A stretch of DNA of 55,647 nt from contig BORH01000023.1 in NCBI GenBank assembly GCA_018333075.1, positions 1-55,647 of the forward strand, read 5' to 3'. The notes under the pieces were generated by a model. The model was not told the origin of the DNA. It searched no databases and saw only the letters and a program-made list of their open reading frames with translations. Of the stretch, positions 25,768 to 35,043 are shown piece after piece (the stretch's first letter is position 1; each line of letters opens with the position of its first letter). The translations under genes and the position numbers were made by a program. The stretch is from Heyndrickxia sporothermodurans (GTDB lineage Bacteria > Bacillota > Bacilli > Bacillales > Bacillaceae_C).

Positions 25768-27326
25768 ATGATTTATTGAGCTGTTTACATACATTAGAAC
25801 GATATTTAAAGGCAAGAATCCCTTTTATCTCGATAAGAACCTCTGAAAGATCCAGAGCTTTAGAAATATCTGCCCAGATTGCTCAAAAGCTTACAATACC
25901 AGTTTTTTATCATACGATTTCACAAGGGACAAGAGATATTGTTTCAAATCGTCTTGTGAATGACGATCGATCGGTAATGGGTGGATTGGATTTTGCTAAT
26001 CAAAAAATTAGTCAACAGCAAAACGTAACATTTATTTTTACCGAAGTTCAAGATATTGAAGACGACACACCCACATCAAGACAATTTCAAGATTTAGCTA
26101 TGATGGCAACTGAAACAGGTGGAAGTATTATTGTCATTACAAATAAGCCTGTTTGGGGACCATTACAGCGTCTCGGTATGTCTATAACATTAGCGCCACC
26201 AAATGAGGATGAGATGTTAAAAATCATTCAGGGACAAATTTCACCATATCGGGGTGAAATTCCAATTGAATGGAGTCTGGAAGAAGAAAAAAAGGCTGCA
26301 GCTATTTTAGCGGGAATTAGCCAAATTGAAGCAGAAAATGTGATTGCAACTCTTTTAGCAAACGGATCGATAAGTAATTCAGATTTAAAAGAGCTAATGC
26401 ATGCAAAAGATAGGATTTTTGCAGATATATCGGGGATTGAGAGAGTTCACGTTCGTAAGGATTACCAAGTTGGCGGATTAGAAGGGATGAAACGCTGGCT
26501 GGATGTTAATGAAAAATTGCTTACTGCCGATTTACGCGAAAGGGGAATACGGCCGCCTCGCGGCATTTTATTAGTAGGTGTACCAGGCTGTGGTAAGTCT
26601 CTTTCAGCAAAAGCGATAGCTTCTCAGTGGAATTTACCATTGTATCGACTGGATTTGTCTACTATTCATGGTCAGTACTTAGGTCAAAGTGAATCTAGAT
26701 TAAAGGAAGCCTTATCAACTGCCGATCATGTATCTCCATGCGTACTTTGGATTGATGAAATTGAAAAGGGCCTTGCAGGTGCAACTGGAGGCGGAGATGG
26801 CGGAACTTCAACACGTATGGTCGGACAATTTCTATATTGGCTACAAGAAAGTACTGCACGTGCTTTTGTAGTTGCTACTGCAAATGATGTGTCAAAGCTT
26901 CCTCCAGAGTTATTAAGAAGAGGGCGTTTTGATGAATTGTTCTTTGTTGATTTACCCACTCCAAAGGAACGTGAAGAAATTATCCGCATTTATATTAGTA
27001 AAGGGTTAAAGAGAGAGGTCAATCCAAGTTTATTAGAAAAACTTGTTCGACTTTCTGATGGTTTCGCAGGAGCTGATATTGAAGCGGCTGTTAGAGACGT
27101 TGTAAAACAAGCAGTCGTAAATGGGGATGATTCCATTACAGATGAAACATTTGTAAGATTCTTTGAAAATGTTGTTCCTCTATCACAAACAAGCCCTGAA
27201 CAAATTGATCAAATCAGAACATGGGGACGTGAACGAGCAGTACCTGCAGGTAAAGAGTTTGATGATACTCCTATAGATAATGAATTAAATCCAAGAAGAA
27301 AAGGTCCAAGAACTGTTCTTGTATAA
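25764..27326 (+). CDS. Ycf46-type AAA+ ATPase
   Basis: 520 aa. Residues 1-220 are the non-canonical N-terminal domain of Ycf46-like proteins: a degenerate RecA-like fold (FISIRTSERSRALEIS, NVTFIFTEVQDIED). Residues about 235-480 form a classical AAA module: Walker A GVPGCGKS (272-279), Walker B LWIDEIEK (328-335), sensor 1 ATAND (371-375), arginine finger region LLRRGRFDE (384-391). Family members are in cyanobacteria, plastids and scattered bacteria; function is poorly known. The protein lacks a protease domain, so it likely remodels a protein partner. Last gene of the operon. Confidence 0.9.
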   Translation: MNDLLSCLHTLERYLKARIPFISIRTSERSRALEISAQIAQKLTIPVFYHTISQGTRDIVSNRLVNDDRSVMGGLDFANQKISQQQNVTFIFTEVQDIEDDTPTSRQFQDLAMMATETGGSIIVITNKPVWGPLQRLGMSITLAPPNEDEMLKIIQGQISPYRGEIPIEWSLEEEKKAAAILAGISQIEAENVIATLLANGSISNSDLKELMHAKDRIFADISGIERVHVRKDYQVGGLEGMKRWLDVNEKLLTADLRERGIRPPRGILLVGVPGCGKSLSAKAIASQWNLPLYRLDLSTIHGQYLGQSESRLKEALSTADHVSPCVLWIDEIEKGLAGATGGGDGGTSTRMVGQFLYWLQESTARAFVVATANDVSKLPPELLRRGRFDELFFVDLPTPKEREEIIRIYISKGLKREVNPSLLEKLVRLSDGFAGADIEAAVRDVVKQAVVNGDDSITDETFVRFFENVVPLSQTSPEQIDQIRTWGRERAVPAGKEFDDTPIDNELNPRRKGPRTVLV

Positions 27327-27595
27327 AAAAGGTACTTCTATATGAAAAAAGGATGTAGACAATTACTATTTTTATTTTTTTATAGATATAGTAGGTTTGT
27401 ATATCATCTCATGTTTTAGAATTTCCTTTTAGAAATAATTCAGTAGCACTAGTCTTTTAAAATGGTATAGTCATTTCTTTAACCACTACAGAGCTGACTT
27501 TATTGTATATTTTTTAGTATAAATAACTAATTTACATTGAAATAAACACCGTCCACATTTTCGGACGGTGTTTACTGTATATTCGTTCCTCTTAC
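27327..27595. other. Intergenic region between AAA operon and DauR-like gene
   Basis: AT-rich, no gene. It ends in a bidirectional terminator (27544-27573). Confidence 0.6.
27544..27573. terminator. Bidirectional terminator
   Basis: AAACACCGTCC and GGACGGTGTTT form a perfect 11-bp stem between convergent genes. Confidence 0.75.
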
Positions 27596-28294
27596 TTACT
27601 TCTTATCCTTATCAATCATTTTCAAATACCTATATACACTCGGTTCAGATATATTCAATAACTCAGCGACCTGAGATACTGCACCTTTTAATTGGAAAAT
27701 ACCTTTTTTTGATAACTGGTTAATGATCTCAATTTTTTGTTCTTGCTTTAAGGCGATATTTGGATTTAACAGGGATGGATCGACGACCGAGTAAACGATT
27801 TCATCAATCGATTCAGAAAAATATTCGATCATTTCATGATCGTGATGCTCTTCGATCGTTTCCTTTTTCGGAGTTGCCATCTCATCTTCTGCTGGGCTAA
27901 ACATATTTAGCTGGAGCTGAACTAAGTCGAGAATGTCATTTGCAATTTTCTTATGCTTGCTAAAATCAAAATTGATACAAAGCATACCGATTAATTCGTT
28001 ATTTTCATCTTTAATAAAATAAGTAGAACCACGAATTTCCGTTCCTAGCTTTGTAATTCCTTTATAGTTTGTGACGTAGTCTTTATCTTGATAGGTTTTG
28101 TCCTTCATCATTTTAAGGGCAAGCTCTGTTAATGGTGCGTTGTTTGTTCGCCCGCTAATATGATTATTGGCAATGGCTCCAACATAAGATTTATTTTTCT
28201 CGATAACGTGCAAAACCACTTCATAGTTTTCTCCTAGGACAATACCTAAAAATTCAACTAGTTTTTTGTAGTGATTCATAACTTTCTTATTCAT
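27596..28294 (-). CDS. YheO-type PAS plus HTH regulator (DauR-like)
   Basis: 232 aa. Residues about 10-125 are a YheO-like PAS domain (FLGIVLGENYEVVLHVIE, GSTYFIKDENNELIGMLCINFD). Residues about 175-230 are a C-terminal helix-turn-helix (QKIEIINQLSKKGIF, VSQVAELLNISEPSVYRYLK). In Pseudomonas, DauR of this family controls D-arginine catabolism. Here it is divergent from a ridA-PLP-enzyme-symporter operon, so it is the likely regulator, sensing an amino acid. AAGGAG precedes the ATG at 28294. Confidence 0.88.
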   Translation of the reverse strand: MNKKVMNHYKKLVEFLGIVLGENYEVVLHVIEKNKSYVGAIANNHISGRTNNAPLTELALKMMKDKTYQDKDYVTNYKGITKLGTEIRGSTYFIKDENNELIGMLCINFDFSKHKKIANDILDLVQLQLNMFSPAEDEMATPKKETIEEHHDHEMIEYFSESIDEIVYSVVDPSLLNPNIALKQEQKIEIINQLSKKGIFQLKGAVSQVAELLNISEPSVYRYLKMIDKDKK

Positions 28295-28582
28295 ACGATT
28301 ACTCCTTACAAACGATAATTGGCTGTTTATGTATATTTTAAAATAGGCAAAAAAAAGGGAATTTAAATTAATTTAAGTTTAACAATTTTTCGATAAATCT
28401 TCCAGCGCAAAAAGGTCGATAATTCCTATAATTCTTATATGGTAGGTAGGATACGGAATTTTTAGATAGTTTATAAATGATAAATTTTTCTCAAAATTTA
28501 TAAAAAATAAATTGAAATAGAAAATTTCTGATAATATAATATTATCATGATAATAAAAAATTATTAAGAAGGAGATGTTTTA
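28295..28582. other. Divergent promoter region between DauR-like gene and ridA
   Basis: Strongly AT-rich. It contains the 16-bp palindrome at 28540-28555 close to ridA and presumably both promoters. Confidence 0.5.
28540..28555. promoter_or_regulatory. Perfect 16-bp palindrome upstream of ridA
   Basis: TATTATCATGATAATA is a perfect inverted repeat, 12 bases before the ribosome site of the catabolic operon and within the region divergent from the PAS-HTH regulator. Putative operator. Confidence 0.5.
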
Positions 28583-28948
28583 ATGAAAAAGTATCCGGAA
28601 GCAATTGGGCCTTATTCAGCCTATCGTAGAGTAGGTAATCTCGTTTATACATCTGGACAACTTCCAATCGATCCAGAAACAAATGAATTTCCAAGTGATA
28701 ACATTGAGTGTCAAACAAGACAATCATTATTAAATGTACAGGCAATCATCGAAGAGAATGGCGGTTCGATGGATGATATCCTAAAAACGACCGTTTATTT
28801 AAATGATATCAATGACTTTCAAGCGATGAACGAGGTATATAAAGAATTTTTTAGTTCTCCTTATCCTGCGAGAACAGCTATTGCAGTTGATAAATTACCC
28901 AAAAATGCATTAGTTGAGATTGAGGTTGTTGCGGCAATTGATAAATAA
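28583..28948 (+). CDS. ridA: RidA family 2-iminobutanoate/2-iminopropanoate deaminase
   Basis: 121 aa. RidA signature elements: AIGPYSAYRRVGNLVYTSGQLP, MDDILKTTVYLNDINDFQAMNEVY, PYPARTAIAVDKLP with the catalytic Arg, and LVEIEVVAAI. RidA hydrolyses reactive imines and 2-aminoacrylate produced by PLP-dependent beta-eliminating enzymes. It heads an operon carrying three such PLP enzymes, which fits this detoxifying role. GAAGGAG precedes the ATG. Confidence 0.93.
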   Translation: MKKYPEAIGPYSAYRRVGNLVYTSGQLPIDPETNEFPSDNIECQTRQSLLNVQAIIEENGGSMDDILKTTVYLNDINDFQAMNEVYKEFFSSPYPARTAIAVDKLPKNALVEIEVVAAIDK

Positions 28949-28964
28949 AATGGAGATGAAGAAT

Positions 28965-30137
28965 ATGAAGCTAGATACAAAATTAATTCACGGTGGTCCA
29001 TTACTAGATGAATATACTGGTAGTTCCTCCATACCAATTTATCAAGCCTCCACATTTCACCAGGCTCACTTTACAGAACCACAGGAGTTTACTTATACAC
29101 GATTTGGCAATCCCACAAGGAAGGCATTGGAAGAAACGATTGCCTGTTTAGAATGTGGTGAATATGGTTTTGCCTTTTCTTCTGGTATGGCAGCTATCTC
29201 CGCGGTGCTGCTAAATTTTTCAATGGGTGATCATGTAATCCTATGCAAGGATATATATGGGGGAACCTATCAATTAGTAACCGAGCTGTTTCCGAAGTAT
29301 GGAATCGAATATTCCTTCGTAGATGAGACGAATCTCTCTTCCTGGGAAGAAGCAATTAAGGAAAATACAAGAGGTATTTATATCGAGACACCTTCTAATC
29401 CCCTGTTAACGATCACAGATATAAGAGGGGTTGTACAGCTAGCGAAGCTACACAAGATTATGACCATCATCGATAATACATTTATGACACCGATCTATCA
29501 AAATCCCATTAAACTCGGAGTCGATATCGTCATTCATAGTGCAACGAAATTTATTAATGGTCATAGTGATGTAACAGCTGGCTTAATTGTTACCAGTGAT
29601 GAAGTGATTGCTGACACGCTTTACAAAACGCAAAAAATGATGGGGAGTATGCTAGATCCATATAATTGTTGGTTAGTATTAAGAGGAATCAAAACAATGA
29701 ATGTTCGTATGGAAAAGGAAGTAGAAAATGCGGACTTTATTGCCAAAGAGCTTCAAAAGCACAGAAAAGTGAAAGCGGTTTATTACCCGAGTCTAGCTAA
29801 TCACATTGGGAAAGAAGTCCATTTTTCACAAGCAAGTAGTGGAGGAGCCGTATTGACCTTTGATTTAGGCAACTATGAAAATGTGAAAGACTTCTTTGCA
29901 AATGTGAAGATTCCAATTGTCGCAGTTAGTTTAGGTGGGGTCGAATCCATCCTATCTTACCCGTTCACCATGTCCCATGCCGTTATCCCTGAAAAAGAAA
30001 GACTTGATTTAGGAGTGACAGACGGATTAATTAGACTTAGTTGTGGAATTGAAGATAAGTATGATCTTCTAAATGATTTAGTGAATGCGTTAGATCATGT
30101 GAAAGCAGAGCCTCATTATGGAGAAAGAATACTTTAA
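28965..30137 (+). CDS. PLP-dependent gamma-family enzyme (cystathionine gamma-synthase/lyase, methionine gamma-lyase type)
   Basis: 390 aa from ATG 28965 (GGAG nine bases upstream). Trans-sulfuration fold: SIPIYQASTF, YTRFGNPTRKALE, FSSGMAAISAVL, IDNTFMTP, and the PLP lysine K195 in SATKFINGHSDVTAG. The enzyme breaks or makes C-S bonds of cystathionine-like substrates. Exact member of the family (gamma-lyase, beta-lyase, synthase) cannot be decided from sequence. Setting between ridA and a D-cysteine desulfhydrase-like gene favours a degradative lyase. Confidence 0.88.
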   Translation: MKLDTKLIHGGPLLDEYTGSSSIPIYQASTFHQAHFTEPQEFTYTRFGNPTRKALEETIACLECGEYGFAFSSGMAAISAVLLNFSMGDHVILCKDIYGGTYQLVTELFPKYGIEYSFVDETNLSSWEEAIKENTRGIYIETPSNPLLTITDIRGVVQLAKLHKIMTIIDNTFMTPIYQNPIKLGVDIVIHSATKFINGHSDVTAGLIVTSDEVIADTLYKTQKMMGSMLDPYNCWLVLRGIKTMNVRMEKEVENADFIAKELQKHRKVKAVYYPSLANHIGKEVHFSQASSGGAVLTFDLGNYENVKDFFANVKIPIVAVSLGGVESILSYPFTMSHAVIPEKERLDLGVTDGLIRLSCGIEDKYDLLNDLVNALDHVKAEPHYGERIL

Positions 30138-30154
30138 GGATGGGAGTGAGCATC

Positions 30155-31126
30155 ATGGATAAAATATCGATCGCCAATTTACCAACAAAAATTGAAAAAC
30201 TCGATTTGTTTAGCAATCAATCGGTTTTTATCAAACGCGATGACCAGACTGGAATGGTGACATCAGGAAACAAAGTTAGAAAGCTAGAATATTTGCTGAA
30301 GGATGCTCAAAACAAAGGATGTGATTATTTAATCACAAGTGGCGGAATCCAATCGAACCATGCGAGAGCAACTGCTGCGATTGCAGCTAAATATCATATG
30401 AAATCCTTATTAATTTTAAAAGAAAGTGAAATAAATAAGAATGAAGGAAATCTATTTTTTAATAAATTGGTAGGTGCTGAAATTAAGCTGGTCAGTGAGG
30501 AGGAGTATCAAGATTTAACACCAATCATCGAAGAAGTGAAAAAAGAATTGACTGATTCAGGACATAAACCATATGTCATTCCAATGGGAGGTTCGAATGG
30601 CATTGGTGCATTAGGGTATGTAGAAGCTTACGATGAAATATTGCATCAAGAAGAGCAATTAGGAATGGTGTTTGATACGATAGTGATCGCGAACGGCTCA
30701 GGAGGAACCTATGCTGGTTTGTTATATGGAAATAAAGAATGCAACAAAAGTAAAAACATCATTGGAATAAGTGTTTTAAATCAGAAAAAACAAGCAGCCC
30801 ATGATATATTGCATATTTTAGAAGATATGAATCAATATAAGTCCAGTCCTAATTCGTTTATAGAAAATGAGATCAACATTATTGATCGTTATATCGGATT
30901 AGGATATGGAAAAAGCCAAATAGAAGAGCTGAAATTTATCGAGAAATTCGCACATGAAGAGGGAATTATTCTTGATCCCGTATATACAGGGAAGGCTATG
31001 TATGGTCTATACCATGAACTGAAAAATGGAAGCCTACAGAATAGTCAAAACGTATTGTTTATTCATACAGGTGGTATTTTTGGCTGGACGGATGAGAAGA
31101 TTAATATGTTATATGGTTCTATTTAA
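30155..31126 (+). CDS. PLP enzyme of the D-cysteine desulfhydrase / ACC deaminase group
   Basis: 323 aa from ATG 30155 (GGGAG in the preceding bases). Fold type II PLP protein: FIKRDDQTGMVTSGNKVRKLEYLL with lysine K40, SGGIQSNHARATAAIAAK, and VIANGSGGTYAGLL. Family members split D-cysteine to pyruvate, sulfide and ammonia, or deaminate ACC. The D-stereochemistry would match the DapF-like epimerase in the same operon. The exact substrate is not resolvable here. Confidence 0.87.
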   Translation: MDKISIANLPTKIEKLDLFSNQSVFIKRDDQTGMVTSGNKVRKLEYLLKDAQNKGCDYLITSGGIQSNHARATAAIAAKYHMKSLLILKESEINKNEGNLFFNKLVGAEIKLVSEEEYQDLTPIIEEVKKELTDSGHKPYVIPMGGSNGIGALGYVEAYDEILHQEEQLGMVFDTIVIANGSGGTYAGLLYGNKECNKSKNIIGISVLNQKKQAAHDILHILEDMNQYKSSPNSFIENEINIIDRYIGLGYGKSQIEELKFIEKFAHEEGIILDPVYTGKAMYGLYHELKNGSLQNSQNVLFIHTGGIFGWTDEKINMLYGSI

Positions 31127-31215
31127 AAGTGTAAGCTCACGAGTATGTTTTGATGTACCTGACAGGCTTAGGCTTTCGAAAAAACTAATATATCTTGAGA
31201 AAAGAGGGGAGATCT

Positions 31216-32409
31216 ATGAAACACAACTTTGATGAATCGCTAAATAGAATCGGTACTGATTCGGATAAATGGGATAATGAAGGAAAAGGCGGCTTATTAA
31301 TTCCACTAGGGATTGCTGATACGGACTACAGGGTGCCAAGTGAAGTGCTAGATGCGTTAAAGAGAAAAGTAGACTTCGGAGTCTTCGGTTATGGACTTTT
31401 TCCTCAAGAACGATTTACTAGTGCTGTTAAAGGGTGGTATGAGCGCCATCATAATATCGACATTCAAGAAGACGAAATTAGTTATGCACCAGGATTAATG
31501 ACAGGTGCTTTATGGATGTTTTTAGATGCTTATACGAATCCAGGGGATAAAGTCGTGATTCAGCCTCCAGTCTATGCAACCTTTAAGAAGGTCATTGAAA
31601 AATTTAATCGAAAAGCGGTCAACAATCCATTACAACTCCGTAATGGAAGATACTCGATTGATTTCGAAGATCTAGAGAATAAGTTAAAGATGCCCGATGT
31701 GAAAATGCTCCTTGTATGTAATCCTGCTAATCCAATTGGACGGGTATGGACAATAGAAGAAATGAAGAAAATGTACGATTTATGTAAAGAGAATAACGTG
31801 ATGATTATTAGTGATGAAATTCATAGCGATATGATCCACAAAGGATTGCCATTTCACTCCTTTTTAGAGATTTGTGAGGAAGAGGATAAACATGTTGTCG
31901 TAATGAACTCGCCAAGTAAAACCTTTAATTTAGCATCCTTCTTTAGCGCTTATGTTGTTATCAAAAACAAAGATCTAAAGAAAGCTTTTGACGAAATTTA
32001 TGTAAAATACCACTTTGATTATAATTATTTAGGGGTCGAGGCTTTAATCACTGCATATAATGAATGCGACTATTATGTGGATGAATTAAATGATTATTTA
32101 CGAAATAATATTGTTTTTGCTATCGAGTATATCAATAAAAATATGCCAAAGTTAAAAGTCCAGTATCCTGAATGTTCCTACTTGCTATGGATTGATTGTG
32201 AAGAGTTAGGATTTAATAGTGAATTATTAATGGAATTTTTCGAGGAATCAGGAGTTAGAGTGAATGCGGGGAGCACGTATGGAAAAGATAGCGGCAATTT
32301 TGTGAGAGTAAATATTGCTTGTACAAGATCCTTACTAGAGCTGGCATTAAAACAGATAAAGGAAAGCTATGATAAACATGAGTCTAAAATAATGTTTAAT
32401 ATTCGCTAG
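31216..32409 (+). CDS. MalY/PatB-family C-S lyase/aminotransferase
   Basis: 397 aa from ATG 31216 (AGAGGGGAG upstream). PatB-type features: GIADTDYRVP at the N-terminus, YGLFPQERF, APGLMTGALW, CNPANPIGRVW, ISDEIHSDMI, and the PLP lysine K235 in SPSKTFNLASFFSAY. PatB is a cystathionine beta-lyase-like enzyme releasing thiol, pyruvate and ammonia. A third PLP enzyme in one operon implies a multi-thioether or mixed-stereochemistry substrate. Confidence 0.9.
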   Translation: MKHNFDESLNRIGTDSDKWDNEGKGGLLIPLGIADTDYRVPSEVLDALKRKVDFGVFGYGLFPQERFTSAVKGWYERHHNIDIQEDEISYAPGLMTGALWMFLDAYTNPGDKVVIQPPVYATFKKVIEKFNRKAVNNPLQLRNGRYSIDFEDLENKLKMPDVKMLLVCNPANPIGRVWTIEEMKKMYDLCKENNVMIISDEIHSDMIHKGLPFHSFLEICEEEDKHVVVMNSPSKTFNLASFFSAYVVIKNKDLKKAFDEIYVKYHFDYNYLGVEALITAYNECDYYVDELNDYLRNNIVFAIEYINKNMPKLKVQYPECSYLLWIDCEELGFNSELLMEFFEESGVRVNAGSTYGKDSGNFVRVNIACTRSLLELALKQIKESYDKHESKIMFNIR

Positions 32410-32576
32410 AAAAAAGGATCGGTCATGTTTTGCTCACTGTATAAAATACAACTATTTATACAGTGAGTGATTGGGTTAAATATATTGACTATTGCAAAAA
32501 TAAAAGGTTATTTGAATGAGTCAAGAAAATCTATTGGTTTCAGGAGAATGAATCGAATGATGGAGGAGCTAGTAAA

Positions 32577-33425
32577 GTGAGTATTCCTTTTACAAAAATG
32601 CATGGTTGTGGGAACGACTTTATTTTGATTGATAATAGAGAAAAGATTTTGGAAAGCCTATCATTATCTAATTTTGTGAAGGAAATTTGTAAAAGGAGAT
32701 TCAATATTGGCGCAGATGGTCTTATATTACTGGAAAAATCATCGATTGCGAATTTCAAAATGAGATATTTTAATGCGGATGGAAGCGAAGGAGAAATGTG
32801 CGGAAATGGGGCTCGTTGTCTTTGCCGATTTGCCTACGAGCTTGATGTCGCTGGAAAAGAGATGACGTTTGAAACAGAAAATGGTATCTATGAGGCATAT
32901 ATCCATGATTCTCATGTGAAAATTAAATTCCCTGCAATAAAAAGGAATGAAGTTGCTCTAAACCAGGTATTATCTTTCAACAATCAAAACGAAACCTATC
33001 ATTATGCTTATGTTGGCGTACCTCATACAGTATGGCTGCAAGATGCTTTTGACCCTTCGAAATGGCCTTCCTTTCATGGGTGGGGAAGTGCGATTAGGAA
33101 CAGAACCGATATTTTTCCACAGGGGACGAATGTAAATTTAGTTGAAATTTTCGATCAGCATCATATCAAAATAAGGACATTTGAGAGAGGCGTAGAAGAA
33201 GAAACTTTCGCATGTGGCTCAGGTGCAACCGCATCAGCAATTGTCTTACGGCTATTGAATCTAATTGAACCTCCTGTAACGGTAAAAACTCTTGGCGGAA
33301 CTCTTGTAATCTCATTTCAATTGACAGAAGAAATGATTGAAGACATATTTCTTGAAGGGAATGCCGTTATGGTTTGTGAAGGGATTATTCCTTTGGAAAG
33401 CTTAGAAAGGTGTGTAAGTGGTTAA
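32577..33425 (+). CDS. DapF-family epimerase (diaminopimelate epimerase-like), probably specialised
   Basis: 282 aa, GTG start behind GGAGGA. Both catalytic cysteines are present: C75 in MCGNGARC and C213 in FACGSGATAS. Carboxylate-binding residues of DapF are mostly kept (GCGNDF, NADGSEGE, NVNLVE, FERG), but the usual GNPH is GVPH at 147-150, so the side-chain pocket differs from the Bacillus housekeeping enzyme. Setting among PLP C-S lyases and a symporter suggests epimerisation of a DAP-like diamino dicarboxylate such as lanthionine, cystine or cystathionine. Lysine biosynthesis is also possible; no other dap genes are near. Confidence 0.85.
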   Translation: MSIPFTKMHGCGNDFILIDNREKILESLSLSNFVKEICKRRFNIGADGLILLEKSSIANFKMRYFNADGSEGEMCGNGARCLCRFAYELDVAGKEMTFETENGIYEAYIHDSHVKIKFPAIKRNEVALNQVLSFNNQNETYHYAYVGVPHTVWLQDAFDPSKWPSFHGWGSAIRNRTDIFPQGTNVNLVEIFDQHHIKIRTFERGVEEETFACGSGATASAIVLRLLNLIEPPVTVKTLGGTLVISFQLTEEMIEDIFLEGNAVMVCEGIIPLESLERCVSG

Positions 33426-33450
33426 AGATAACGAAGGGGGATGGAATGAA

Positions 33451-34731
33451 ATGAATGAACTAAGTAAAAGAGGGATTTGGAAATCATATAAATTTCCTAT
33501 CATTCTAGTACTATCAATAATAACAGGAAGCATCATTGGACTGATTGCTGGACCTAAGGCTGAAGTACTCAAACCAGTGGGGGATATTTTTATCAATCTC
33601 ATGTTTACCGTAGTTGTTCCACTTGTATTTATTTCTATTAGCAGTGCCGTTGCCAGCATAGCAAGCCTTAAGAGGCTCGGTAAGATATTGGGAGTTATGC
33701 TATTAGTCTTTGTGTTTACCGGAATTATTGCTTCCGTTGTAATGATTATTGGTGTGACAGCATTTCCACCGGCAGAGGGCGTACATATTGAAATGCAGAA
33801 GCCTGATGAAATCAAGCCATTGAGTACAGCAGATCAAATTGTTTCCGCTTTCACCGTACCTGATTTCCTTGAATTATTTTCAAGAAAAAACATGCTTGCT
33901 TTAATTGTTTTTTCCATATTATTTGGTCTTTCCGTGAGTATGCTAGGTGAAAAGGGAAGGAAAGTTTCGGCGGGGCTTTCTTTAATTTCCGATGTCATAA
34001 TGAAGCTCGTTTCTATTATTATGTGGCTTGCTCCAATTGGATTAGGTGCCTATTTTGCAACGTTAATTGGGGTGTTCGGTCCTGAACTACTTGGCTCCTA
34101 TGCAAAAGCGATGGCCGTTTATTATCCAATTTCCATTATTTATTTCTTTTCTGCCTTCACTTTTTATGCTTTTTTAGCTGGTGGAAAAAGAGGGACAAAA
34201 ATATTCTGGAAGGAAATCATTACTCCAGCTGCCACTTCATTGGCAACCCAAAGTAGTGTTGCTACGATTCCAGCAAACTTAGTGGCTTCCGCTAAAATTG
34301 GTGTTCCAAGAGACATCCGCGAAATTGTGATTCCTGTTGGAGCAACAGCCCATATGGACGGATCCTGCTTAAGTGCGATATTAAAAATTGCTTTTCTTTT
34401 CGGTTTGTTTAATATGTCCTTTACCGGAATAGATACGTTTATGACGGCGATTCTCATTGCTTTATTAAGCGGTATGGTCATGTCAGGAGTACCAGGTGGA
34501 GGTTTTGTCGGTGAATTATTAATTATCACAATGTATGGGTTCCCTCCAGAAGCATTGGTTATCCTTTCTATGTTAGGAACTCTGGTAGATCCGCCAGCAA
34601 CGATGGTGAATTCATCCGGAGATACCGTCTGTGGAATGCTGATGGCTAGAATCATTGAGGGCAAGAATTGGATGGTTAAAAAGTTAAAACCCTCCGAAAC
34701 GAATACGACAGAATATACTAGTGAAATGTAG
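33451..34731 (+). CDS. Dicarboxylate/amino acid:cation symporter (DAACS family)
   Basis: 426 aa from ATG 33451 (AAGGGGGATGG upstream); a GTG at 33418 overlaps the previous gene but has no ribosome site. About eight membrane segments plus re-entrant loops. Family marks: TTQSSVAT-like SLATQSSVATIPANLVASAKIG, VGATAHMDGSC, and VDPPATMVNSSGDT. DAACS proteins (GltP, TcyP) bring glutamate, aspartate or cystine in with cations. Placement after the epimerase suggests it imports the operon substrate. Terminator at 34745. Confidence 0.9.
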   Translation: MNELSKRGIWKSYKFPIILVLSIITGSIIGLIAGPKAEVLKPVGDIFINLMFTVVVPLVFISISSAVASIASLKRLGKILGVMLLVFVFTGIIASVVMIIGVTAFPPAEGVHIEMQKPDEIKPLSTADQIVSAFTVPDFLELFSRKNMLALIVFSILFGLSVSMLGEKGRKVSAGLSLISDVIMKLVSIIMWLAPIGLGAYFATLIGVFGPELLGSYAKAMAVYYPISIIYFFSAFTFYAFLAGGKRGTKIFWKEIITPAATSLATQSSVATIPANLVASAKIGVPRDIREIVIPVGATAHMDGSCLSAILKIAFLFGLFNMSFTGIDTFMTAILIALLSGMVMSGVPGGGFVGELLIITMYGFPPEALVILSMLGTLVDPPATMVNSSGDTVCGMLMARIIEGKNWMVKKLKPSETNTTEYTSEM

Positions 34732-34744
34732 TTAGTTATAGCTG

Positions 34745-34786
34745 AAAAAATCGATTTCCTGGACGTAAGGAAATCGATTTTTTTTG
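34745..34786 (+). terminator. Terminator of the ridA-symporter operon
   Basis: AAAAAATCGATTTCCT and AGGAAATCGATTTTTT form a 16-bp stem with a T-run. Confidence 0.85.
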
Positions 34787-35043
34787 AGTGTAGAAATATT
34801 AAAGTCATTTCATTCAAAACACTAAGTTAGGAGACTGTTTATATATATTTTCCCTATTGAGGGGGTTAAGCAAGTACGAGCATATTAAAAAACTACTAGA
34901 CCAATAAACAAATACTAAAAAACATGAGGCCAGTACAAAACAGAACTCTTACAAAGTTAACTAACTATCGACATAACCTGTCTAACTTTATAGGGATATT
35001 GCACTGACCGTCCTTTATTAACAAGGTAATCCAGTCTTCTCAT

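Noticed and set aside
22819-27326. Phage or prophage module
   Set aside because: No structural, integrase or lysis genes; neighbours are chromosomal and the AAA protein is Ycf46-type, not a phage terminase or replication protein.
32577-33425. Housekeeping lysine-pathway DapF
   Set aside because: Not excluded, but the operon context (C-S lyases, RidA, symporter) and the GVPH change point to catabolism; recorded as an alternative in the feature.
33418-33450. GTG start at 33418 for the symporter
   Set aside because: It overlaps dapF-like by 8 bp without a ribosome site; ATG 33451 has AAGGGGGATGG.
34840-35040. Possible transposase remnant in the AT-rich stretch after the symporter
   Set aside because: Translation in all frames gave only short pieces broken by stops and no recognisable motif.
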